Source: a virus
Direction: 5' to 3' (one strand)
IMG/VR virus record: IMGVR_UViG_3300017748_000146
Location: 1 to 23,280 of that record
DNA length: 23,280 bases
Below the pieces are notes generated by a model. It was not told the origin of the DNA. It saw only the letters and a program-made list of their open reading frames with translations, and made no database searches. The position numbers and the translations under genes were made by a program. Each line of letters begins with the position of its first letter. The first letter of the stretch is position 1. This document shows positions 12,458 to 20,140 of the stretch, piece by piece.

Positions 12458-13129
12458 ATGGAACTTAAAGTACAGATACCAGATCAATTAAGCGAGATTA
12501 CAATTACTCAATATTCTGCATACTTAAATATCATAGAGCAATTTGAGAAAATGAAAGAACAGAATAAAAATTCTGATGTCTTTTATTTATTAAAAACACT
12601 AGAAATATTTACAGGTATAAATTACCAAGATGGAATGAAGTTGAGGTTGACTGATGTTAAAAAGATAATTTTAAAAATAGAAAAACTATTATCTGAAAAG
12701 CCTGAATTGATTAGATCATTTAAACTAGGCGATACAACATTTGGATTCATTCCAAAGTTAGACGATATGACATTCGGAGAATATGTAGACCTAGACACAA
12801 ACATTTCTAATTGGGATAATATGCACAAAGCAATGGCTGTGTTATATAGACCTATTAAACTGAAGAAAAAAGGATTATACCTTATTGAAGATTACAAGGG
12901 CGATGCCTATCACGAAGCAATGAAACTGATGCCTTTAGATGTTGCCTTTAGTTCACTGATTTTTTTTTATCATTTAGGGATGGACTTGTCGATAGGTATG
13001 ACGAAATTTTTGGAGAAAGCGAAAGCGAAACCAGAGTTGACGGAATCTCAAATTTTTCTAGAAAATGGGGATGGCATCAATCAATCTATTCTCTCGCTAA
13101 AGGGGATGTTACAAGATATGAAGCTATAA
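12458..13129 (+). CDS. Tail assembly chaperone, short (zero-frame) form
   Basis: The zero-frame product has 223 residues. I chose ATG 12458 (MELKVQIPDQL). The longer frame from 12374 would run through the terminator at 12397 and the promoter. The central part, DDMTFGEYVDLDTNISNWDN (about 107-126) and MHKAMAVLYRPI, followed by IEDYKGDAYHEAMKLMPLDVA, matches a family I know from flavobacterial phages in the position of the tail chaperone. Such proteins coat the tape measure during tail assembly. A T-TTT-TTT slippery site at 12961-12967 allows a -1 extended form, as in lambda G/GT. The gene opens the tail operon. Confidence 0.72.
   Translation: MELKVQIPDQLSEITITQYSAYLNIIEQFEKMKEQNKNSDVFYLLKTLEIFTGINYQDGMKLRLTDVKKIILKIEKLLSEKPELIRSFKLGDTTFGFIPKLDDMTFGEYVDLDTNISNWDNMHKAMAVLYRPIKLKKKGLYLIEDYKGDAYHEAMKLMPLDVAFSSLIFFYHLGMDLSIGMTKFLEKAKAKPELTESQIFLENGDGINQSILSLKGMLQDMKL
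12961..12967 (+). other. Programmed -1 ribosomal frameshift slippery site
   Basis: Seven of nine consecutive T residues (12960-12968) form T-TTT-TTT in the zero frame, a canonical X-XXY-YYZ heptamer. The site lies 15 bases after the last stop in the -1 frame (TAG at 12949), so both frames are open across it. No obvious stable hairpin was worked out downstream. Confidence 0.75.
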
Positions 13130-13227
13130 GTAAAATGAATATAAACACCTGCTTTTTGCATTTGTGTTTTGAAAAAGAAAAAACAGATTTGGAAAATCAA
13201 CAGATTAAAAAAAGTTTTAAACGATGA
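12967..13227 (+). CDS. -1 frameshift extension of the tail assembly chaperone (GT-like)
   Basis: The -1 frame is open from 12952 to TGA at 13225-13227, although it has no start codon before 13135. The translation includes DRYDEIFGESE, KWGWHQSIYSLAKGDVTRYE, and INTCFLHLCFEKEKTDLENQ. The W-G-W-x-Q-S-I-Y-x-L-A-x-G-D-V-T-R block is a well-conserved phage tail-chaperone pattern, so this region is coding. Slippage at 12961-12967 would fuse about 170 N-terminal residues to 86 here (about 256 in total). It overlaps the next gene as ATGA. An assembly error in the 9-T run could also explain the split. Confidence 0.78.
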   Translation, partial: LSFRDGLVDRYDEIFGESESETRVDGISNFSRKWGWHQSIYSLAKGDVTRYEAISKMNINTCFLHLCFEKEKTDLENQQIKKSFKR

Positions 13228-13694
13228 ACGTAGGCGCAACAGCTTTTTATAGAGTTACACAAACTATCAAGGATGAACTGATTAGCAATGCACACGTTAA
13301 CACAGTTACCTATGGGGATATTACCAAAATAGATTTAAGTAAGCAAACAATATTTCCACTAGCACACGTGATGGTAAATACTGTAACACAAGTTGAAAGG
13401 CTTTTAAATTTTAACATTACTGTTTTTACGATGGATGTTGTGGATTTTTCAAAAGATGCTACAACAGATATTTTTCTAGACAACAGCAATGAACAAGATG
13501 TTTTAAATACGCAACTGTTTGTGTCTAATAGAATGGTTGAAAAATTAAGGTCTGGAACTTTATACCTAAACAAATACCAATTAGATGGCAACGCAAGTTG
13601 TGAGCCTTTTGTAGATAGATTTGAAAATGAAATAGCAGGGTGGGCAACTACTTTTTCGATATTAGTGCAAAATGATGTAGACAATGAAATATGA
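13224..13694 (+). CDS. Tail terminator / head-tail joining-like protein
   Basis: This 156-residue protein contains YGDITKIDLSKQTIFPLAHV (30-49) and FNITVFTMDVVDFSKD (63-78), then a DN-x-N-E-x-D-V-x-NTQLFV helix. This pattern recurs in flavobacterial phages between the chaperone and the tail-completion gene. Size and order suggest a tail terminator or neck protein that caps the tail tube. The assignment is by position and pattern and could be exchanged with the next gene. It is coupled to the frameshift product upstream (ATGA) and overlaps the next gene by 11 bases. Confidence 0.6.
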   Translation: MNVGATAFYRVTQTIKDELISNAHVNTVTYGDITKIDLSKQTIFPLAHVMVNTVTQVERLLNFNITVFTMDVVDFSKDATTDIFLDNSNEQDVLNTQLFVSNRMVEKLRSGTLYLNKYQLDGNASCEPFVDRFENEIAGWATTFSILVQNDVDNEI

Positions 13695-14202
13695 TAATCT
13701 AAAACTAGCACTAGAAAAGTATCGTGACCTTGTAATTGAGGAATCTAAAAACAACCTCGCTAGAGCAAAGAAAAAAAATAGTGGGGGGTTATATGATAAA
13801 ATTAAAGGAACGTCCGTTAGAGTGTCTAAAAACAGCTTAGAATTTAATATAGAGATGCCTTTCTACGGAACATTTGTAGACAAGGGTGTATCCGGTACAA
13901 TTACAAAATATAATACGCCATATAAATACACAAATAAAAAACCACCTGCATTGATAGATTGGGTTACAAAAAAACGATTTCAGTTTCAAGATAAAAAAGG
14001 TAGATTTTTAAGTTACAAAAGCACAGCATTTGCAGTTCGTGAAGGAATATATAAATATGGTATTAAGCCGAGTTTGTTTTTTACAAAACCATTTGAGAAA
14101 TATTTTAAAAATATACCACAAGAAATTACAGATGCATTTGGACTAGACGTAAGCAATTTTATGTCGTTTCTTATAAAACAAAATTTCAGAACTAATGACT
14201 AA
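13684..14202 (+). CDS. Tail completion / HK97 gp10-like neck protein
   Basis: This 172-residue basic protein has MPFYGTFVDKGVSGT (about 59-73), a KKPPALIDWVTKKRFQFQDKKGRF segment and YGIKPSLFFTKPFEKYF (119-135). The G-x-F-V-D-x-G-V and I-K-P-S-x-F-x-x-x-P-F patterns are typical of HK97-gp10-like tail-component proteins, which join the tail to the head. It follows the tail-terminator-like gene and overlaps the next structural gene by 8 bases. Confidence 0.65.
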   Translation: MKYDNLKLALEKYRDLVIEESKNNLARAKKKNSGGLYDKIKGTSVRVSKNSLEFNIEMPFYGTFVDKGVSGTITKYNTPYKYTNKKPPALIDWVTKKRFQFQDKKGRFLSYKSTAFAVREGIYKYGIKPSLFFTKPFEKYFKNIPQEITDAFGLDVSNFMSFLIKQNFRTND

Positions 14203-15676
14203 AATAAATGCACGTTCGCCATTTTTCGCATCGTTTAGCACACCGACAAAACCATCACCTGCATTTACTTGTGATATTGCAAAAGGCACAGGACTAAGTA
14301 TAAGTCAAGAAGGCATAATTACTTTACCACAATTTGATCAAGGTGTTTTAGATTCTTTTACAAGCACTGATTCAGGGTTTGCTGATGGCAAATATGCTAC
14401 CGTTACAAGCGACACATTAAGAACATTAACTTTTAAAATTGTTATACCATCTGGATTTAGTAATTCTGCTGATGCTTTTTTTAATTGTGATTTAACATTT
14501 ACACAACCGAAAAGGGTAACAAGTGGTACTACACCTAGTTGTTCAGGTGGACCAACTGTGAATGGAAGTGTACCTACACAAACATTAAACTCTGGTGGCA
14601 ATACTGTAACTGTGAATCTAGCATCGTTTTTTAATCAAGGCAGTTCTGCAATAGCAGGATTTACTATCAATAATAATCACACAAGTTTTATGCAGGCATC
14701 TGTAACTTCATCTACACTTACAATAACTTCTTTAGGAGTAGGTGGTGAAGAAAAACTTTATGTTTCTGCTTTTGATAATGATATAAATACTTGCCGACCT
14801 GTACAAACTATTAGCGTAACCATAAATGCAAGTACAGCATTCGCTTGTGGTGACGCAGGGTTAAAAGGTGGATTTATATCACAAACCGGTGTTATAACTG
14901 ATCCTGATTTAGTAGGTACAATTACAGCTAGAAAATTAACATCTGGTGGATCAACGATTACTAATGCGGGTACTAATAGTGCTAGTGGATCAATTACTAA
15001 AAGCATATTTTTTGATATTACAGCACCATTAAATTATACTAATTCTGGCGCCACGATAGAATGTGAATTGGTAATGACACAAGCCGGAACAGGTTTATCT
15101 GCTTTTGGTTGTGGAGATCTTATATTGACAGAACAAGGTGTTTATACTGATGGCTCAATAAAAAAAGGTAAAATAAATACAGGAACAATCGTAAGTTTTA
15201 GTCCTCCAGATTTTGGTATTGTAAGCACAAAAACAGACCGAACAATAGATTTTACAATTACTGCGCCGAGTGGTTTTTCTAATTCTGGTGCTAATATAGT
15301 TTGTTCTAAATTAGTATCACAACCACCGGAACTTAATGTATGCAATTTTGATGGTGGTGGTACTTATTATATTGATACCACACCCTATTCTGATCCTACT
15401 GTAATATGCGAAGAAATAGGTGTCAGAGCAAGAACGGAAGTGTTTTGTACTAGCGAAGAAATAGATACTGCATACGGACATACAGTTTGCCGAAATAATC
15501 AACCAATGAAAGGTTTTAGTTTATATTATGTAGTAAGTGAATTTATAACTAACAACATAGCAAGATCAAATTCAGGCACTTTTTATATTTGGGGAATAGG
15601 TAACAATGGAGTTATTGAAGCTGTTTATGAATGGGATTGCGGAAGTGGTGGACAAGGACAAGGGTTTCAAATTTAA
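14195..15676 (+). CDS. Tail structural protein with three repeated domains and Cys-rich C-terminus
   Basis: This gene encodes 493 residues. After NARSPFF come three related units at about 24-105, 216-297 and 304-377. Each starts F-x-C-(D/G) and has an x-Q-G-(V/I)-I/Y core. Each ends with I-x-x-P-x-x-(F/Y)-(S/T)-N-S-x-A then C and Q. A cadherin/Ig-like segment (about 120-212) separates units one and two. The last 110 residues form a Cys-rich domain containing VCRNNQPMKGFSLYY (431-445), related to the end of the 1110-residue protein downstream. It is probably an exposed tail or tail-tube decoration protein. The exact role is unknown. Confidence 0.6.
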   Translation: MTKINARSPFFASFSTPTKPSPAFTCDIAKGTGLSISQEGIITLPQFDQGVLDSFTSTDSGFADGKYATVTSDTLRTLTFKIVIPSGFSNSADAFFNCDLTFTQPKRVTSGTTPSCSGGPTVNGSVPTQTLNSGGNTVTVNLASFFNQGSSAIAGFTINNNHTSFMQASVTSSTLTITSLGVGGEEKLYVSAFDNDINTCRPVQTISVTINASTAFACGDAGLKGGFISQTGVITDPDLVGTITARKLTSGGSTITNAGTNSASGSITKSIFFDITAPLNYTNSGATIECELVMTQAGTGLSAFGCGDLILTEQGVYTDGSIKKGKINTGTIVSFSPPDFGIVSTKTDRTIDFTITAPSGFSNSGANIVCSKLVSQPPELNVCNFDGGGTYYIDTTPYSDPTVICEEIGVRARTEVFCTSEEIDTAYGHTVCRNNQPMKGFSLYYVVSEFITNNIARSNSGTFYIWGIGNNGVIEAVYEWDCGSGGQGQGFQI

Positions 15677-15681
15677 TTAAT

Positions 15682-16671
15682 ATGGCAACTTTAAAAACAG
15701 CAAATTTAGAAATATATATTTATACAGGAACTTCTGGAAGTTACAGCGATTCTGATTTGAAATATACTTTACAAAAAGAAATAATTTCAGGCGAAACTAA
15801 AATTGTATTTGAGTTTGCAGAATTAGTTAGGGATTATTTGACAATGACTTTCAATAATGATTATACATCTATTGCTGTTTGGGTTACAACTATTGCAACC
15901 TTGGTAGATGATACAGGCGTTACGTTTACTTATGGCAATCCTGTAACTAGCACATATCTAGCACTTGACGGATATGGTTATTATGAAGAAGAAATAAACC
16001 CACAAGGTTCTACAAATGCTTTAATAACAACTAATAATATTTATTTACCAGAAGGAACTGCAGGAAAATTGCCATTGTATGCACCGGGAGTTGGTAAAAT
16101 AATTATTGATAGCGCAACTACTCAAATAACAGATAGTGGTAATAGCAATCAGAAAATACAATATGCTACAATACCTGCAGATAGTTCAGAAATAAAAGTT
16201 TACGACACTGATGATACAACACTTAAAAAAACCATTACTGTAATAAATGTATGCGAACCAAAATTCACAAGCTACAAAATCACTTTCGTAAACAAACACG
16301 GAGCATTCCAAGATTTGTATATGTTTAAAAAAACTGTTGAGAGTTTTAATGTAACAGATGAAACGTATCAAAGTAACATAATCAATAACTCAACTGTAAC
16401 TTATAACACATACAAGTCACAACAAACTAGATACAACATAAATGCCAAAACTAAATTAAAATTAAATACAGGGTTTATGGTTGAGGATGCAAACAGCACT
16501 ATTGAAGAATTGTTTTTATCTAAAAATATATGGATTAGATATGAAAGCAAAACTTTGCCTGTGATACCTACAAGCAAAGACTTTACATTTAAAACTAGCT
16601 TGAATGATAAATTAATAAACCATACGATTGACTTTGAGTTTGCATTTAACAAGATAAATAATGTCAGATGA
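15682..16671 (+). CDS. Tail structural protein (distal tail/baseplate-like)
   Basis: This gene encodes 329 residues. I chose ATG 15682 over the in-frame ATG at 15631 because the latter lies inside the previous gene. The N-terminal domain contains LEIYIYTG, then IVFEFAELVRDYL and DYTSIAVWVTT, a known flavobacterial phage tail pattern. Later comes FVNKHGAFQDLYMFKKTVESFNV, typical of the same family. It probably belongs to the tail tip. The stop overlaps the large hub-like gene as ATGA. The first domain normally follows a SPFF segment. Here that segment is at the start of the previous gene, suggesting a gene split or duplication. Confidence 0.6.
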   Translation: MATLKTANLEIYIYTGTSGSYSDSDLKYTLQKEIISGETKIVFEFAELVRDYLTMTFNNDYTSIAVWVTTIATLVDDTGVTFTYGNPVTSTYLALDGYGYYEEEINPQGSTNALITTNNIYLPEGTAGKLPLYAPGVGKIIIDSATTQITDSGNSNQKIQYATIPADSSEIKVYDTDDTTLKKTITVINVCEPKFTSYKITFVNKHGAFQDLYMFKKTVESFNVTDETYQSNIINNSTVTYNTYKSQQTRYNINAKTKLKLNTGFMVEDANSTIEELFLSKNIWIRYESKTLPVIPTSKDFTFKTSLNDKLINHTIDFEFAFNKINNVR

Positions 16672-19600
16672 TAGGACTACAACTTTATGTAGAAAACCAA
16701 TTGGTTGAAATGTTTGATGATGAAAGCGTAACGCTGACACAAACTATTCAAGACGTAAGAAATATAGATAAAATATTTAGTGATTTTAGCAAAACTTTTT
16801 CAGTTCCTGCAAGCGAAACCAATAACAAAATATTTAAACACTTTTATAATTTTGAAATATTAAATGGATTTGATGCTAGGGTAAAAGTAGATGCTGAATT
16901 ATATTTAAATTACAAACTATTTAAAAAGGGTAAAGTAAAACTAGAAGGAACAACATTAAAAATAAACAAACCCCACACATACAAACTTACATTTTTTGGC
17001 AATACTGTAAATCTTAAAGATAAAATCGGAGATAGCACATTAAGTGATTTACCAATATTAACAGATCTTGAGTTTGAATATACAGATGCTAGCATAAAAG
17101 GAATGTTAAATACAGCACAATCTAAAACTATGAATGGTGTTGTGTTTCCAGAGGTTTTATTGGTTCCTTTAATGACACATACTAAAAGATTGATTTATGA
17201 TTCTAGTAGTTCAACATTAAACACAGACACATTAGCAAATATTGCCTATGCTGCAGGTCAAAATAAAGGTGTTGAATTTGATCAACTAAAACCTGCGATT
17301 AGAGTACACGCTATTATAAAAGCAATAGAAAGGGGATTTTTTACTCAACAAGGTTTTTCGTTTAGTAAAGATTTTTTTGCTACTAGTAATGCTAGTTATT
17401 ATAATTTATTTTTGTGGTTACACAACAAAGTTGGTTCAATGTTTAGTGATCAACCAGAACAAATAAAATTCACTAATTATCAAAGGGTTTTTAATAGTTC
17501 ACCAGATAGTAATTTTTTTACTTTAAATAAAAATTCTTTTATAAATTTAAGTTCTTTCAGTGAAATAAGATTTAGTGTAAAAACAACAAATCAAACTGCA
17601 AAATATAATGTTTACTTGTTCAAAGATGGCGAACTTGAATTAGAATATAAAGATTTAGTAGGTGACACATTCCCAACGCAAGGTCAAGGAAAAGGCAAAA
17701 AAGGTAATGCAGATTACGTGCCACTAGCCAAAGGCACTTTTACTTTTGCAGTTGAATCAGACACGGTAGCAACTTTTGAAATTAGTCCTAGAGTTCGAAA
17801 CATATTTTTTTCTATTGGTTTCACAGGCACAGCAATTTCAATAACAAATAAAAAAGTACAAATTACTGAACAGCTACCAAAAATAAAAATTATAGACTTC
17901 CTGACCGGCATTTTTAAAATGTTCAATTTAACAGCTTTTATACAAGACAACAAAACTATTAAGATACAAACGCTAGATGATTTTTACGACACTAATACAA
18001 CGTTCACTGATGTAACAGAATTTATTGACAAAGAATCATCAATGGTTGATAGTGTGTTGCCATACAAACAAATCAACTTTAGTTACAAAGGTGATAAAAG
18101 TTTTATGGCATCTAATTTTGAACAAATATTTAATCGCAAATGGGGATCACTTAATTATAATGCGGGAGAAAAATTTGATGGTCAAGTTTACGAAATTAAA
18201 TTACCCTTTGATCATTTTATGTTTGAAAGATTAAAAAATGTATCAGGTAATGCTAATACTGCTGTACAATGGGGTTGGAGTGCAGACGATAAACAAGGTG
18301 CATACCTACCAGAGCCATTGTTGTTTTACCCTGTTTTAAATTCAGGCACAAGTATTGGCGTTTTAGATTCTGCAAACAATGTATCAGAAGTTACATCTTA
18401 TTTTGTGCCATCAAATTCTTTGTATTTAAGTAATTCATTAAGTGATGATTCAAGCGATAACATAAATTTTAATTCTGAAACAAACGAATATGAAGGCATC
18501 CCATTTAACAAATCTTTATTTGAAAAATATTATAAAAGCTATATAGAAGATGTATTTGATAAACGCAGAAGATTAACAAAAGTGAAAGCGTATTTACCTG
18601 TTTCTATTTTACAAAATTTAACACTATCAGACAAGCTAGTTATCTTCAATAAGACATATAAGATTAACAAAATTGTAACAAACTTTGAAACGCTGTTAAG
18701 TGATTTAGAACTAATAAACACAACAACAGAAATTACGCCAATAATACCAAGCAAGTTTTTACCTGTTTCAACTGACACAAATTTAAGTGCAGATTCAGAC
18801 GAATTTTTTGCAGACAATGGTATTATTACAGTAGATAAATTTAACAACTTTGAAGGATTAGAAGTAATTAGCACAACAGAAGTGGTGCCAGAAGATGTAA
18901 GCGTGCCTAATATTCCACAAGTAGTTATTAGTGATGAAGCATTAACAGTTACACCACCAACATTAACATACCTTACAACTGCACCTTCAAGTTCTGTGGT
19001 TACTATTTCATTTACAGTTACTACATTAGGCAAGGTTGGTTCGACATCGCAAATAGATGAATATGGATTTTTCTATTCAACTACAAAATCGCATTTAAGT
19101 TCTGATAGTATAACAACATTAAAAACAGGATCAGCAACTAATATAAAATACGATACTACACCACAAAATAAAAACACATTATCTGGAAATATAAAATACC
19201 AAATTACAGGATTATCTGCAGGCGATACAATTTATTATAGATTCTATGGTAAAACTACAAATGATACATCGTTTGATGTAGCTAGTGGTGAAATGTTAAG
19301 TTCTGTATTATTTGAACAAGCAACGCCAAGTATTAGTTTTACAACCACAACATCTGTATATAGTTATCACGTGATGAAACCAGACGGAAGTGCTTTTGCT
19401 ACCGGTAATTCAACATTTAGAATTAAAAATGGTGATGGAACTTTCTTTGATGTAAAAGGAATCAGTGGTGGTGTTTTATATTCTTTAGTTGTGCCGGTGC
19501 TTATTGAGGGTGATGCTGTAAGTTTTCAACAAAGATTTCAAGGCGTAGATTTTACAGGTATTGCAGTACACGATACTAGATACCAATATGACAAAGAATC

Positions 19601-20000
19601 ACAAAAACAATTCGATAGGGAATTAGACGCTTGTGGTTATCACGCAACTGATCGTGCAACTGCTGAATCGTATGCTAGAAGTTTTTCAGCTACAGGTTCA
19701 ACTTTACCTAATGGAAAAAAATTAACAAAATTAGGATTTTACAATCAAGGTGCTAGTAGCGAAACAGATTTTGTTTGTCAAAATTATAGACCATTAAAAG
19801 AAGGATACGGATTATACCAAATACCAGACGATCAATTTGGTGTATATCAAAGGAATACAGAAAGTAATAAATTGCTTTATGCACCAGATGGATTTTATGC
19901 TTTTTATGATTCTAATCAAAATGGATGTTATGCACCCGGACAAGGTGTTTCAGGTTCAGTAATAGATGGGATAGTTACTAATGTAAAAACATTTTACTAA
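16668..20000 (+). CDS. Large tail hub / tip protein with C-terminal receptor-binding-like region
   Basis: This 1110-residue protein is the largest in the window. The N-terminus (VTLTQTIQDVRNIDKIFSDF, then SKTFSVPASETNNKIFKHFYN and NGFDARVKVDAEL) matches a conserved flavobacterial phage tail protein near the tape measure. A middle region contains IKIIDFLTGIFKMFNLTAF. About 750-880 is beta-rich with FN3-like spacing (DEYGFFYSTT, ITGLSAGDTIYYRFYGKT). The final part (about 990-1110) is Cys-containing, with VCQNYRPLKEGYGLY at 1036-1050. I infer a hub that carries a host-contact domain. It overlaps the next small gene by one base. Confidence 0.62.
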   Translation: MIGLQLYVENQLVEMFDDESVTLTQTIQDVRNIDKIFSDFSKTFSVPASETNNKIFKHFYNFEILNGFDARVKVDAELYLNYKLFKKGKVKLEGTTLKINKPHTYKLTFFGNTVNLKDKIGDSTLSDLPILTDLEFEYTDASIKGMLNTAQSKTMNGVVFPEVLLVPLMTHTKRLIYDSSSSTLNTDTLANIAYAAGQNKGVEFDQLKPAIRVHAIIKAIERGFFTQQGFSFSKDFFATSNASYYNLFLWLHNKVGSMFSDQPEQIKFTNYQRVFNSSPDSNFFTLNKNSFINLSSFSEIRFSVKTTNQTAKYNVYLFKDGELELEYKDLVGDTFPTQGQGKGKKGNADYVPLAKGTFTFAVESDTVATFEISPRVRNIFFSIGFTGTAISITNKKVQITEQLPKIKIIDFLTGIFKMFNLTAFIQDNKTIKIQTLDDFYDTNTTFTDVTEFIDKESSMVDSVLPYKQINFSYKGDKSFMASNFEQIFNRKWGSLNYNAGEKFDGQVYEIKLPFDHFMFERLKNVSGNANTAVQWGWSADDKQGAYLPEPLLFYPVLNSGTSIGVLDSANNVSEVTSYFVPSNSLYLSNSLSDDSSDNINFNSETNEYEGIPFNKSLFEKYYKSYIEDVFDKRRRLTKVKAYLPVSILQNLTLSDKLVIFNKTYKINKIVTNFETLLSDLELINTTTEITPIIPSKFLPVSTDTNLSADSDEFFADNGIITVDKFNNFEGLEVISTTEVVPEDVSVPNIPQVVISDEALTVTPPTLTYLTTAPSSSVVTISFTVTTLGKVGSTSQIDEYGFFYSTTKSHLSSDSITTLKTGSATNIKYDTTPQNKNTLSGNIKYQITGLSAGDTIYYRFYGKTTNDTSFDVASGEMLSSVLFEQATPSISFTTTTSVYSYHVMKPDGSAFATGNSTFRIKNGDGTFFDVKGISGGVLYSLVVPVLIEGDAVSFQQRFQGVDFTGIAVHDTRYQYDKESQKQFDRELDACGYHATDRATAESYARSFSATGSTLPNGKKLTKLGFYNQGASSETDFVCQNYRPLKEGYGLYQIPDDQFGVYQRNTESNKLLYAPDGFYAFYDSNQNGCYAPGQGVSGSVIDGIVTNVKTFY

Positions 20001-20140
20001 TGATAGATAATATTTTAACATTGCTAGAACTAGCAAAAGAACAAGACATACGAAGCGACAACATTGATCAAGCATTAGGTAAATATAAATTACCTATCAG
20101 TTTTGCAGATGTGAAGAACAGTTTAAAACTAAAAAAATGA
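20000..20140 (+). CDS. Small protein between hub and tape measure
   Basis: ATG at 20000 shares its A with the hub gene's TAA and opens 46 codons to TGA at 20138-20140. That stop overlaps the tape-measure start as ATGA. The product is helical (DNILTLLELAKEQDIRSDNIDQALGKYKLP). Tight coupling on both sides and no competing frame in the gap make it credible. Function is unknown. A role in tail tip assembly is only a guess from location. Confidence 0.6.
   Translation: MIDNILTLLELAKEQDIRSDNIDQALGKYKLPISFADVKNSLKLKK

Noticed and set aside
13135-13227. Separate 30-codon gene starting at ATG 13135
   Set aside because: The same frame is open back to 12952 and encodes a conserved tail-chaperone block, so this is the end of the frameshift product, not its own gene.
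18539-19033. 164-codon antisense open frame
   Set aside because: It is a shadow of the large tail hub gene. The sense frame has clear family patterns and no promoter or family supports the antisense frame.
20000-20140. Possible frameshift extension into the tape measure, as in lambda G/GT
   Set aside because: The small gene has its own overlapping start and stop, shows no slippery run, and a convincing chaperone frameshift exists at 12961.
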